Shown piece by piece: positions 9,731-22,900 of a DNA stretch of 64,000 nucleotides. A model generated the notes under the pieces. It saw only the letters and a program-made list of their open reading frames with translations. It searched no databases and had not been told where the DNA came from. The first letter of the stretch is position 1. Every line of letters begins with the position of its first letter. Both the position numbers and the translations under genes were made by a program. The stretch spans positions 110,484,965 to 110,548,964 of the forward strand of contig NC_081844.1 in NCBI RefSeq assembly GCF_963259705.1, read 5' to 3'. This stretch comes from Myotis daubentonii (lineage: Eukaryota > Chordata > Mammalia > Chiroptera > Vespertilionidae).

Positions 9731-10950
9731 GCTCCGGCCGGCCCCGCCCCGGGGGCGGCCCTTCCGCGAGGCCACGCCCTCGCCACGCGCTCACTGGCTC
9801 CCGGGGCGGGGCCTCGCGCGAATGGGCCCCGGACCCTGCAGCGCCCACGTGGGGCCGCGGCGGGGGTCTGGGAACCGAGCAGCGGGCGCCGCGGCCCCGC
9901 CCTCCGCGCTCCCGGGCGGCCCCGCCCCTCCCGGCGGCTCTCCTCGGGCAGCCCCCCAGTCCCGGCGGCCCTAAAGGGGCGCCCAGGCGGGTCCGGCGCG
10001 AGGGGGGGTGCGCCTCGGCCCGGTGACCGGATTCTGGGAGCGGCCTCGGGCTCGAAGGTCCCGCGGGGACGCCCGAACTTCCTCGCTTGGCGCTTCCCCG
10101 CCCCGCGCCCGGCTTCCTCCCCGCGGGCCGGCGCGCGCCCAGGCCCTGGGGCGGCGCCCGGTGGACGAGTGCCGGTCCCGGCCGCCGTGTTCAGGGTCGG
10201 GGAGCTCCGCCACCTGAGCCGCAGGTGGGCAGGGGCGCGCGGTCCCGGGACCGCACCGCATCACCTCCACCCTCGGCCTCCGCGCCGAGAACGTCCGGGA
10301 TTGGCCCGGGACCCTCCAGGCGCCCCGCCCCTCCCCGCGCGGGATGAAAGGCAGCCTCCGGCCCATTTGGTCCCTCCCGGCCCCGGCAGATGCGGCCCAG
10401 CTGTGCCCCGCCCCCCGGCACACGGCGGCAGCAGCCCCCGGCCCTTCCCACGGGTCGGCCGGCCCCCCGCACGAGCAGGGGCGGCAGGAATGTGCGCCTG
10501 CAGATCGGGTGGAGGGTGAGGGGTGAGCGGCCCGGAAATGGCCAAGGGCCCCCCGGCGTGGGATGGGGATCCCCCCTCCCGGCCCGCAACAGGGTCCGGA
10601 AGCGCGGCCGGGGCGGCTCTCCGCTTGGTTGCGCCTCCTTCCCCTCCGCTTCTGCTCCGGGACCTCCGGGGCTCCCCTGGGTCCCCTCCCCTCCCCGCCT
10701 CGCTCTGCCCGCTGGCCCCTCGGCTCCCCGCGCTGTCCCTCTGTCTGTCCGGGTGGCATCGTTAGGGTCGCACAGCCCTCCCCCCGGATGTCCCGCCGGA
10801 GAGCAGGCAGGAGCGGGGCGGGCGCTCCGCACAGGTTTGCTGAGCGGCTCTGCTGCCGGCCTCGGCGCGGGGTGTGCGTGTGGGGGCGGGGGGGGGCGGC
10901 TGCGCCATTTGCTCCCGGCCGGCCCTGTCCCCGCTGTGGGTGGGGCGGGG

Positions 10951-13687
10951 GACGGAGGTTCCCAGGCCTGTGTGTCTGGTCCCCAGGTGATTAGCAGGCA
11001 CCTCGGCAGGCAGATGCCCGAGCAGATGGTGCTGGCTGTGCCCAAGTGACAAGCCTCCCGCGGTGTCACCTCCTGCCATAAACCCTCCCTCGTCAGCCGG
11101 AACCCAGCCAGGGCCTCAGGCAGCTGGAGGGGTGGGGTGGGGTGGGCAGGAGAGGAGGACCCAGTGCCTGCGCGGGTCACCCCCAAACAGCTGAAAGCTC
11201 AGGTCAGCCCAGCCTGTCTGAGGGTGTCTGTGCTGCACGGCCTCGCCCCTCCAGCCCCCCCTCCCCCCCACTCCCCCACCCAAGTCTAGTCCAAGTCTGG
11301 GCTCTCTTGAGACAGAGCCTCCTCCCTTGCCTCCTCTCCCCTGGACCCCTGGGTGGTCCAGAAACCCCATGTCCGTGTCCCCAGTGCACCTGGTCTGCCT
11401 ACCCTCCCGGCGGCCTGCCTCAGCTCCGGTCCTGGCCTGTGTCCCTGCACCTGACCTGGTCCAGCCGTTTCTTGCTGCCTCCTGCCCTCCCTCCTCATTC
11501 TCTTCTGCCCACGCACCCATGAGCCCCCAAACCTTCCCACGAGCTGCGCCCCTTTCTGGGGCTGAGGTCAGCAGCATCCGCAATGAGGGGTACCCACTAG
11601 GTCTGAGCATCTGCCAGAGGCAGGAGGGACAGCAGACAGACAGCCTGCCGCCCTGTCCCCCGCCCAGCGAGGTCCTGGAGCCAGCCCCTCCATCGCCCCC
11701 AGCCCAGGGGAGGGTCCTCTGCACCCCAGAGCACCCCGCTTTCTGTGGCTCATGCTTCCCAGCCCTCCGACACACGGGACAGCAGGAGCGATGTGCCCAT
11801 TGCGTGGACGGCTTGCTGAGGCTGGGGAAGGACCGCTGTGCCCGGTGAGGGGTGGGACTGGCCCAGCTGGCAGAGGCATGGCATAGCGCCCAGCGGGTTT
11901 CCCTGCGCCTCTGAGGCCGGGCCTGTCTGGGAACAGCAGGACAAAGCCTCCAGCATTCTTGTGGGGCCGTGGGCTTTGGCGAGAGTGTTTCAATTTCTTT
12001 GCTGTCAGGAGAATGGAATTTCGTGGTGACTCCTTGAGGCCTGAACACTGTAGGGGGGTGGCCCTCCCCAGGCTCAGCCCCAGCCTGAGGCGCCCCCTGC
12101 CCTACCCTCCTCTGAGATCCAAGGCTCCCCTCCAGGGACCCCCAGGGCCAAGTAGCGTGGAGGTGGGTGGGGGGCTGCTGGGCTCCGGACCGGAAATGGG
12201 GGGCCGGGGAGTGTTGATCAGGTTGCCAGGAAGGCCCGTGGGCATTACGGTCCTCGGGAAGGGGTGGGGTGGGGCGCGGCCTCGGGACCGGCTGGGCTGC
12301 GGGCCTCTGGGGCGGACTGCTTGCCCTCCAACCCCAGTTTTAAGACTCGGAACCTGGAACAGTCCTCAGTTTCCCCAGCCCTAACCTGAGGATAGCACAC
12401 TGTCCATTTCGCAGGCTGCCTGCGCCCTGGACCAGGACATGGGTCCATGTGCCCCCCGGGCAGCTGACCTCCGCTCAGCACGGCCCCTCCCCTGGCCCCG
12501 GCCAGCGGCTCTGGGCAGCCAGGTGGCTGAGACCTGCCCATGGAGGTGGGTGGAGAGGAGGCTGAGGAAAGGGGGCCACATGACCAGCGAGGCCGGGGGA
12601 CCCTGCTGTGCTCCCCTGCCCGGCTCAGACGTGGGGCTGCCACCCCATCTGAGCTCAGCCCCACTGCCCGCTGGGGTTCTGAAGCCCCTTCGCCGTGGGC
12701 CCCAGGGTCCTGGGCTGCCCCCCCCCCCCGCCCTCTCTTCCCTGGGAAGATCCAGGAGACATAATGGGTGACCCATTAACTCGCAGGAAGTCATCCGAGG
12801 CCGCGTCCAGCTCAGCGTCCTGGGACAGCCTCCGCCCAGCCCGCAGCAGCGCCAGGGAGGTGGTGGCAGGAGGGCAGGGCCGGGTGCTGGGGCCTCACGA
12901 CGCCCCATCTGACCCTGCCCTCCAGGTTGCTGTGAGGCACAAAGAACTGGCGGCCTGGAGCCTCTTTGAGGCCAGGGGCCTGCGGGCTTCCTCCGGGCAG
13001 TGACAGCCCGGCCACGGCCACGGCCACGGCCACAGTGGCCCCCTGAGGGCCCAGCCCAGACCTAAGGGATGGAGAGGGGTTGGCTCAGAAGCCCTGTGGC
13101 AGGAGGAGGGGCACGCAGACGGCAGCAGCTGGTCCCACTCCTGCAGCTGGGTGGGCACTGCCCCGTGAGAAGAACAGCCAGCCAGCAGCTGTGAGTGGAG
13201 CCCCCGGCCCCGCCCTGCTGCCTGCTCGGCCCAGAACCCCTCTCCCCCAGCCGCTCTGTGTGGTCTTGGGCCAGTTCCCTTCTCTCCGTGGGTCTCGGCT
13301 TGTGCTTGACTCTGTCTTCGGGACATGGCTGGCGCCTGCCCTGCCTCACCCTGCCCACCCCTGCTGGCTCGCCGGGCACTCTCTGCAGCATGAGGCACCT
13401 ATGCGCGCTGGTGGCCAGGCCTCTTCCCTGAACCTCGGGGCCTCTGTGGTCAGTGGTCAAGTGGCCGAGCAAGGCTTCAGGGGACACCCGAGAAGGCCAG
13501 CCAAGGGCTACCTCTTTCAGGGAGTCCTCCCCGACCCCTGTGCTCCCTGCTTCCTGGCACTGACCACATGAGCTTGCAACTGCCCATTCCCTGCCTGCCC
13601 CCCCCACCCCAACAGAGCTCAGGGTGAGGGCAGCACCCCCTCCTGCTCTTTATCGAGGCCGGGCACAAGTAGATGCTCAATAAACAC
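10951..13687. other. Intergenic, upstream of LFNG
   Basis: No gene recognised. A second RBPJ-type TTCCCACG occurs at 11534-11541. A relatively AT-rich patch at about 11985-12035 may be a conserved element. MIR-like traces lie near 12340-12380. Confidence 0.45.
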
Positions 13688-13922
13688 TGGTTGGACAGAT
13701 GAGTAAGGGGATGGATAGATGATGGATGTATGGATGGATGGACAGATGGATGATGGATGGATGGATGGATGGATGGACAGATGGGTGGGTGGGTGGGTGG
13801 GTGGATGGATGAATGGATGGATGGATGGACAGGTGGGGGGGTGGGTGGATGGATGGATGGATGGATGGATGAATGGATGGATGGATGGATGGATGGACAG
13901 ATGGGTGGGTGGATGGATGTGG
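13688..13922. repeat. (GGAT)n microsatellite
   Basis: About 235 bp of ATGG/GGAT repeats with GGGT and GACAGAT variants. The repeated His/Pro/Ser or Trp/Met/Asp open frames here are repeat artefacts. Confidence 0.95.
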
Positions 13923-16900
13923 ATATGCAGACATATAGGAGTGCTCCCTGCCTCTCTCTCACACCAGCCCTGGGGCAGGTGGGTCTCAAGGTGAGGGCTG
14001 CCCACCAAGCTCTGAGCTGGCCTGGCGGTGGGCTGAGGGCAGGACTGTGGTGGGTGGCAGGGCTGATGCCCACAGCAGGTGAGCATGCAGGTTGGCCATG
14101 GGGGTCGGTGAGGAGAAGGCGTGCCCTTGACCCCACAGTCCAGCAGCTGCGCCTCTTCCTGGGGGCTGGGCCGGGCTAATTTGATTTGCAGCCCCCGGCG
14201 CAGAGGCCTGGCCACCAGACGCCATCACGAACATCCTGCAGAGACACCAGAGCCACTCCGCCCGCCGCCGCCTTTGTCCTGCCAAGAATGGCGAGCTTGT
14301 GCTGCAGCCAAGGGTGGCAGGGCGGGCAGGTGGGTGTGGCTGTGCTGTGCCCAGTCAATGGGACCAGATCCCAGGCCGGGGCAGGAGGGGCCGCAGCCGG
14401 AGGGAGGTGCCGGGTCAGCCTCGGTTCAGAGGGGCCCTGCTCACGGGGATCCTGGGCCTGTCTGTCTCCGACCTCAGGCCCCGCCCTGTAACAGGCTGAT
14501 GGGTGGAGGAGGCTATGGCATGGACACCCCTAGGAGAGGCCCTGGTGAGGGGTGCCCAGGAGTGACAACCACACCCACCGAGAGTAAGCCACCCCCATGG
14601 GACCCATCCATCCACCTGCCTGTCTGTCCGTCTGTCCATGCCCCCACCCGTCCGATGGCACTTTCTCCACACCCGGCCCTGCTTGGCTACGGGCGGGCGC
14701 TTAGGGGGTGACTCAGAGCGGCCCTGGCCCTGCAGAGCTCGTGGTCTCGAGGGAAGATTCGTCAGGGACCCAGATGTCCCCCAACAGGAAGAGGGTGGTA
14801 GGGGCTGGTGTGCCAGGGGCCGGTGCGGGGTGGGGGGGTGAGGGGGGGCTTCAGCAGAGGCTTCTGGGAAAAGCTGGGAGGTTGGGCAGGCGAGGGGGGT
14901 GGGAAGGAGGAGGGGAGAGGTGTGCAGTGGGGCCGGGGTGTGGGGCCGGGCAGAGGAGTGGTGGGAGGTGCGGCTGGGGAGGGGAGCGGGAACCTGCACC
15001 CGGGACCTGCTCAGGGTCAGGCTGAGGCCACGGGAACCACAGATTTGTGAGCAGAAGGGACGGGCGTCAACCCTGAGCCGCCCTGGCTGCCCTGGTGGCC
15101 AGGGAGGTGGGAGCAGGTGGCCACCTCGGCCTCTGTTCTCTCTCCTGCCCCTTGAGCGGCCCTGCAACAGCCAGGCTTGGTCTGGGAGGGTCTGGAGGAG
15201 GGTAGGGCCCTGGTGGGAAGGGGTGGGGAGGCAGAGGGGACGGACAGAGACTGGGCTAGGCCAGCCTCCAGGGGACCAGGCCAGTGGCGCTGCCCGCTCT
15301 CCCGTATCCGCGCCTTCAGGGACTAACCCAGGGGTCTCAGCCGCAGAGCGGCGGGCGGGTGCTGGGCAGTGTCTGGGACATTCTTGGCCGTTACCCGGAG
15401 GTCACGCAGGACTCACTCCTCTCGTCAGCAGGAGCCGGGAACTGCTAAGCGTCCTGTGCACAGGCCCTCGCAGAGCGCGCACCGCCAGGCGCCAAGGCAG
15501 GCCTGGGGTCAGGGCATGGGCGCGTGCTGGCCGCGGGGCCTGGGAGCAGCTGCCCCTTTCCTGCAGGAGGTGACCTGAGGGCAGAGGATGTCGCCAGCAG
15601 GGCCGCTGGGACAGTCGCCCGTGGGGAGCGGAAGGATTCCACGGGGCTTCCGGGGGTGGCCTCAGTGGGCCTCTGCGGGCGGTGGGGGCGGGGCAGGGCA
15701 GGCCGCCTGGGTGGTCCAGGGCTGGGTGAGGGCAGGGGCTGCCCTGGGCCCTCGGGCTCTGCCCCCCACCAGCCTCCAGGTGGCTCCAGCGGGAAGGGCG
15801 GGGCGGCTCCTTGAGGGCTGTTTGCTCAGCCGGGGTTTCATCTCCAAAACAGGAAGGCGATATTGACAGAAGCGCCGGAATCCACGTGGCTGCCAGGTTC
15901 ATTCCCCAGGCCCCCCTGCCTTTGCCGGGGTTGGGGGGGGGCTCCCCACAGATCCTGCCCTCAAGGCCAAGGGCTCCCACCGCCTCACAGCCCCTAGGCC
16001 GCCTGATGCCAACCAGGCTCCCAGAAAGGGCACGGCCCTCCGCGGATGGCAGGGAGGGCTGAGCGGTGGGGGAGGGGGGGCAGGAAAGTGGAGGGTTGGG
16101 GTGCGAAGGGTCAGAGGCTGGGCGGGTGTCTCCGGCTCCGTTTGCAAATGAGGAAGCTGAGGCTCAGAGAGGGAAGTGAGCTGGCCTGGTCGCACAGTGC
16201 GGGTTGGGGGGGCGGTCTGCCCCAGCCGGCCCCCAGTTGTAAACACGCTGGGGGGTGCTGTCCACCCCACCAGCTCACTCCGGGGCTCTGCTGTCTGCCT
16301 GGCCCCGCCCCGCCCAGGGCTCAGCTACAGCGACCGTGGTGTTTGCTGAGCAGCCTCGCCGCCCACCGTGAACCCGGCTGCAGAGGAAACTGTGGGCTGG
16401 GCGTGTGGCATGGCCCGGGCATCGCCACTTCTCCTGGCATCGGTGCCAGCCCAGCGGGGCCCTGGGCCCTTTGTCCTCCGAGCGGTGGCCTGGGTGGGCA
16501 CAAGGTTCAGCGGCAGGGAGAAAGCCCACCCTCAGGCCACCTTGGGGAGCCCCTGCGCCCCGTTTCCCTGGCTGCCTGGCAGGTGGGCGTGGCTGGTAAT
16601 TCCAGGCCAGCTCCATGCACACCAGGGCTGCCCTCCAAACCCTGGAAATGAGCTTCCGGTCTGACACCCTCCTCGGCTCCCCTCTGCCCATTCGCTGTCT
16701 GCCAGCTTCCAACTTCCTCTTCCCACCCCTACACCCGGCTCCCACCACCGTCCTCAGGCCTCCCGCCCATTGCCACCTCCTTAGGGAAGTCCTCCAGGCT
16801 CACTCTCCTGTCTGTCGCTGAGACCCCTCCAGCCCCGGCCCCCAGCACACACCCTGCTGGCGCCCAGGAAGTCCCTGACGATGGTGGCAACGGCACGGAG

Positions 16901-19900
16901 CTAAGAGTGTGCTGGAGAGCTCAGTCCCATTTCACAGATGGGAAGACAGAGGCCCTGCCCGGCCCTGCCCACGGTCGCACAGGAGCTAGCGAGCACCTCC
17001 CGCGCGTCTCCCACACCCCAGGAATTCTTGAGCCGCCCCCAGGATCTGCGAGAGGCAGAGGCAGGGAGTGAACCGACCTGGGCAGCTGCAGCCAGGCCTG
17101 GCTCTCCCTGGCTCTCCCCGGCTCCCAGGAACCCAGGCGGGGGCTGGACACTGGTCCTGGAAGGGAGGGGGAGCAGGTGCCCGGCCTTCACACTCCAGTC
17201 CGCAGCAGCGGGGCCTCTGGGCACCTCTAGGTAGGGGAGGAGAGGGTCCCCAGCGTTGGCTTGGTCCCCAACTTGATGCGGGTCCTAGGCAGGCGGTTTC
17301 TCTCTCATCTCACTGCCCCCCAAACTTGAGGCCCTCCTTGGGGCTCTGAGGCCCGGCCCCCGCCCCCCAGGGATGGGGCCTCGGGCAGACCTGCAGGCCC
17401 GGAGCACCCTCGGGCTGGCTGCCCCTCCTGCCTCGCCCCCACCTGCCCCTGTTGTCACTCTATCCCAGTGACCCAGTTTCCCTCCTTGTCTGTGTCGGGG
17501 GTGGGGGACTCGGGGCAGACAGTGTCCCCCTTCAAGGCAAGGGCGGCGGCGGATCGGGTGTCCTGGGCGGGGCTGTCTGCCGGCTGTGCTCTCAAAGCTT
17601 CAATGGCCCCCATTCTCGGTTCCATCCCCCCGGGAGCCCCTGTTGTGTGGCCATTGTGACAGCGTGGGAACGGAGCATCCGGGGCCAGACAGGGATGCGC
17701 CTCCTGCCCACGGGCCTGGCCCGGCTGACGGCCTCCTCCCGACGAGGAGCCCCCCAGGCCCATGGGCGGCACTCGGCCCAGCCCGGCCCCCGGGGAAGAG
17801 GCGCCCCCCTGGCAGCGGGCTGAGCAGAGCCCGGCTGCATCTCGGGGTCCTGCCGGGTCAGCGCACGGCCTGTCCGTCCCACCCCCAGGCCTGCTTCAGC
17901 CTCAGCACAGCCTCCCCAGCCCCCGCTCAGGTGTGGCTGGGCCGTGCCTGCTGGTGACGATGAGGAAGCAGGGGACAGACGGACAATTTCAGGTCCTCCC
18001 GCTTCCTCCCTGCAGGACCACGTGCGGGGAGGAGAGGGGCTGTTGGGGGAGGGGGGCACAGGCCCAGCTGCCGGGGCCTGGAGATGCCCGTCTTTGTCAC
18101 CATCACCCCCCGGTGTTGGTCCCAGGACCTTTGTGTCCGGAGTGGCAGAGAGGCCCAGCTGGCCTCCTCTTGATGCCCCAGACACACGTGTGCAGCCACG
18201 TACCTGCCTTCACACATGTGGATGAGCCCGTGTGCACGGGCGGGTGGGGGCCTGGCAACGGCGGGGCTGCACGTGCGAGCTGCGGGCGTGCGGCTACGTG
18301 CAGGGGACACGTGTGTCCACGTGTCCACACGCCCGGGGCTGGCCCTGCAGCCCGCGCTGGCTCCTCCGCCCGCACAGCTGCAGACGCGGAAGGAGGAGGC
18401 GGGTCGTCGGCCCCGCTCCCCCGGGAGGCGGCCAGGCCCAGGTGGGCGGCTGTGGCCAGGCCGGGGCGCTTCCTGTCCAGCCGCGGTGGCAGCTTCGGAG
18501 AGGAGCTCGGCCCCCTGGGAAGGGCGCTGCCGGGAGAGTTCATCCGAATCCCGCCCAGCGCCTCCTCAGGCGCCTTCCCCGACCCGACCCGTGGCCCCGC
18601 TGCCGCCTGCCCGCAGCCTGAGGGCGGCATTTCAGGGACAGGCCCCTGCGTGGCTGGCTGTCCCCTTGCGGCTCTCTGAGCTGAATCTCTGCTTCCCCGA
18701 GAGCCCGGGTCCCACTGGCATGCTCCCCAAGTTCTCGCTGCCCCGAGGAGCAGTCTGGGACCCCGAGAGGGGCAGGGTTTGCTTGGGACTCACAGATGGC
18801 ACCTGGAAGGGCGCAGCTGGCCCTGAGGAGCCCGGCGCCCAGCTCAGGGGACTTGTGACTGTGAACCCACAAACCGGCCCTGGACCGCTGACCCCAGGAT
18901 GTCCTCTGGCTCCGCGGCTACTCTGGGCCCCACTGAGCTTGGCTTTAGGAGCAGAAGGGCTCGGGGGCTGGGTGTGTCCTCCCAGGGCCAGACCTGCTGG
19001 CCCCTCTCCACACGGAAGGAGAGGCTGGGGCGGAGGGGCAGCCCCTACTGAGGCTGTCAGCTGGGAGCACTGAGCAGACTGGGGTGCCCACACTGCGAGG
19101 CTCAGGGTCACCTTGGCCGTCCTGATCACCCCTAGGGTCCCCTTCACGTAGCCGGGAGCACTGAGGAGAGGCCAGGCCCGGAGCTGGGTCCTGGGGTAGA
19201 ACGTGAGCGGGACAGACCAGCGCTGCCGCCTGGAGCTCACACTCACCGGCCGTGGGCTCCTGGGAGCCGGGAGACGAAGCCGCAGGCGCAGCTGGAGAGC
19301 GGGGTCGGCGTGAAGAGATGGAGGAAGCGACTGAGCGTGCGGACGCGGCACACACTTGGGCTGGGTGGTCACGGCGGGAACGGACAAGGTGACACCTGGG
19401 CCTCACAAAGCACCTGGGGACGCGATCCAGCCTAGGAAGCAGCAGGTGCAAAGGCACTGGGGTCGACGGAGACGCCGGCCACGCGCTCGGCCCCCCTGGA
19501 GCATTTCTGCAGCAGCCTGTGAGCCAGAGCGGGCTGTGGGGTGGGGCTCAGGCTGCGGAGGGAGCTCAGCCGGGGTGGGGGGGGGGATGTCCTTCTGGAG
19601 GAACTGGGACTTGGGAGCGAGAGGAGAGAAGGCTCCCGGCAGGGGACCCGGTCCACGGGAAAGTGGGTGTTGAGAGGGACCCCGAGGCTGGGCTGCACGA
19701 GGAGCGCCCAGCCAGGCCTGATCCGTTCCGGTCTGTGGGCCCCAGAGTCCACCACTGGACCAGTGAGCTGACGACCCCAGTCAGGGATCAGGGGTCAGGG
19801 GTCAGGGGTGTGTGGAGGGTTCCCCAGCTGGGTCCTTTCTCTAAATGAGGTCCCCTCATTTCTCCATACGAGGTCCTCTTTACCGTCCTGGGGGTTTAGG

Positions 19901-22900
19901 ACTTGGACTCACCTTTTTAGGGGGGGCACCACTCAACCCAGTACACCCCCAAATGCCAGGTGAGTGAGGAGGTGCAGAGAGCCCGCTGCAGGGGGGAGCG
20001 GGGGTGGCGACCGGGAGAGCGGGCAGCGCCAGGCCTGCCCACCAGGAATGCAGCCTGTAGTCACCACCTCCACACCAGGCGATGGACAGACGGGCGCCAG
20101 GCCTCTGGCCCCCAGCCCCGGTTCTGGGTGCCCCAGGCACCTGCCTGGCACACGGCGAGAGGGGCACAGGCAGAGGGGCCCACCACCCAGCACTCGGCCG
20201 GGCCCGGGCGGACATTCCTCTCTCAGCCTCAGGTCTGGGCATGAGCGCTGGGCAGGTGGCCACCAGGCCCTGGGCCAGCGAGGCCGTGCTCGCCCCCCGT
20301 GATTGCCCTGCAGCGGAAGGCGCCTTCCGGCCGCCATCACCCGTGCCAAACAGGCTCAGCCCGCCTCCCAGCAGTGGGGCTGCTCCGAGCTCGCCCAGCC
20401 CGGCCCGGGCGGTGGGGCCAGGACTGAGCTCGGTGGGGGTCCCTGTGCCGAGGCCTCCTTGGCCCTGGACACCGTGTCCCCATGAGCCCCACGCGTGAGG
20501 CGGAGTGATGGTCCCCGTGCCCGCCTGGATCCTCGGGGCCCGGGTCACAGATACAGAAACGGAGGCCGGGAGACACCTCGCCTGGTCTCCCCTGTGAGCA
20601 CCAGGGTCGGCCGCCCAGGCCCAGCTGGCCCGCCACCTGCTGCCCAGCTTCTGGGGCCGACGGTGGGAACAGGCCGCGTCCCTGCCTCCCAGCCGGGTGG
20701 CCGCCCCCCGGGGGCCTGGTCAGCGGGCTCAGGTGTCCCGCACAGCCGGCTCCTCTGCCTCTTCCCGCCCCTGGAGCCAGAGGGAGGGTCCTCCCCAGGG
20801 GCCGCCGGCGAGGCGGGCGGTGGCCGGCCAGGCGGGCCCTGATGTCCTCGCCTGCGTCCCCGGTGTCCACAGGGACGTCCTCCAAGCCCTTCCCACGACC
20901 CCCGTGCCCACCCCCCCGGCGCAGCCCAGGCCCGCACCCCAGCCTGCTCTGCGGGGCCCCTCTGGGCTCCGACATCCGCCCCAACGAGGAGCCGCTCCCT
21001 GGCCACGGGTCCTTCTTGGGGGTCGGGATCGGGACCCCAATTTGCAGGTAAAAGGGGGCTCGGGGGGTCAACGAGGAAAGGGGACATCTGTCCTACTTTG
21101 AACAATACAGAGAACTCACTGGCCCAGGCGGCTTCTGCTCAGGGAGTGTTTTCAAGCCGCGAGCTGGAGTGTGGGCCTCGAGCCCTCTGCCCGCCTCTGC
21201 GTCCGCGTGGGTCTCTCTGGGTCCACAGCCACGCTAAGGGCTGCACGCCGCAAGCCAGGAAGCGGGGCCCGAGGGCAAGCCCCTGAACAAAGGCACCCAG
21301 ATTTGGATGGTGCCAAGGAGCTGTGGGGTGGGCTGTGGGGGGCTGTGTGGGGAGCTGTGGGGTGGGCTGTGGGGGTGACGGGGGGCACTGAGGCTGGAGT
21401 CAGGGCAGGAGGAGGGCAGAGCTGGCGGGCAGGGGCCTTGGGCTCCTGCGGGCGGGAAGCCGAGCCTGCTCCCCGGTGGGCGGACCTGCTCCAACTCGCC
21501 GACTGGCACTACCCCAGGCCCCGGGCGCCCAAACAGCGGCAGACCCTGCACCCCCATGGGGCCTGCGCCAGCCTCCACCATCGCCGTGTCCACACGGGGT
21601 GGCTGTGGCGAGGGCTTCTGTGACCCCCACCCCAAAACCGGGCTGGGGGAGGGGGCCCTGAGGCTGCTGTTTGCCCCCAGGCACGCCGATGCCACGTGGG
21701 CCGTGCCAGGCCCGGCTGCTCCGTGCTCCCTGCAGACATCGCTGCCCTGCCGTGGCCGGCAAGCCTCCGTCCTCTGGCTGTGATGTCTCCAATCCCGCGG
21801 CGCCCGCCCCCCGACCTGCCAGCCCAGGGCCTGGGGGAGCGGGGGCAGGAAGCCCGGCGGGGCCGCCACTCCGACAGCGCAGCCAAAGGCAGCTGCAGAG
21901 CTGGCTCTTCGCTGTCTCCCCGGAGAGTTCCGGAATCTCGCTCTCACCCACGCTCTGCAGAGACAGGCTCCCCGGCCGCCCTCCCTCCTCTTCCCTTCCT
22001 TTTCTGAGGCCCCTGATCTCCGTGCGCATCACAGGGCATGGCGGGGGGGGGGGGGCTCCCCTCAGTCCCGTGACATGAGGAGACTGAGGCTGCCAGCGCC
22101 ACCACCCCTGCCGGAGGGACCTCAGGCCTCCACCGCGTCCCCCTGGCGGCTTCTCTCCCTGGCACCCACCCGCCCTCCTGTCTTTCCATGAGCCTTGGGC
22201 CCGCGCTGTGCCCACCCTCTCGGGGCCTGCCCAGCAGCACCCTCACCCCAGCATCGCTCAGGCCCCGGGAGCCCAGAGCCCTGGGGGGGGGCAGAGGGAG
22301 GAGGGCCTGGCCTGGGCCACAGACCCCCCCAGGAGTGCCAGGCGTGTCCCCCTCGCCAGCGCGGAAAGCTGCCAGGCAGCGCTGGGTGAGAACCAGTGAG
22401 ACTGTGTCACCCCCTGAGGACGGCATGGGGGGGGCCTTGGGGTCAGCAGTCAGGTTCTGCCCCCCCCCGGGAGCCGTCACCGCAACGACCAGGAGGCCCA
22501 CCCAGCAAGGCCCACCTGAGCGGAGCGTCTCCCCGTCTGAGCTGGAGCCAGAACTGGGAGCGATTTCTCCCCGTGCGTCCCGCCAGGCGGTGATCTCCCC
22601 GTCACTGGGAGCATGCAAGCAGAAGCTGGGCGGGGAGGCGCCGTGGGGAGCCAGCCTAACGGAACCCTGGAATTGCAGGACCCTGAGCTGTCTCCTGGGG
22701 AGACTGGTCTCTGAGGAGCGTTCTGGGCCCCAGAGGCAGACAGCACAGGGCAAACCTCTGGTGTGAGGTCAGACCCGCCAGACCTGGACCCCATGTGCCT
22801 CCCGATCGCTGTGCGCCCTCGGGGCTCAGACGCCCTCTCTGCGTGCGAGCTCCCACCCGCATGCAGCCGCCATCCCCGCCCGGCAGCCGCCCCCTCGGTG

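Larger units (their letters stand above)
9180..10950. promoter_or_regulatory. CpG island over LFNG exon 1 and promoter
   Basis: Dense CG dinucleotides and very high GC cover exon 1, the promoter and about 1.3 kb upstream. TTCCCACG at 10445-10452 (CGTGGGAA on the minus strand) matches the high-affinity RBPJ site and lies about 820 bp upstream of the ATG. Boundaries are by eye. Confidence 0.7.

Noticed and set aside
13477..14215. Pro/His/Ser repeat protein
   Set aside because: Translation of a tetranucleotide microsatellite.
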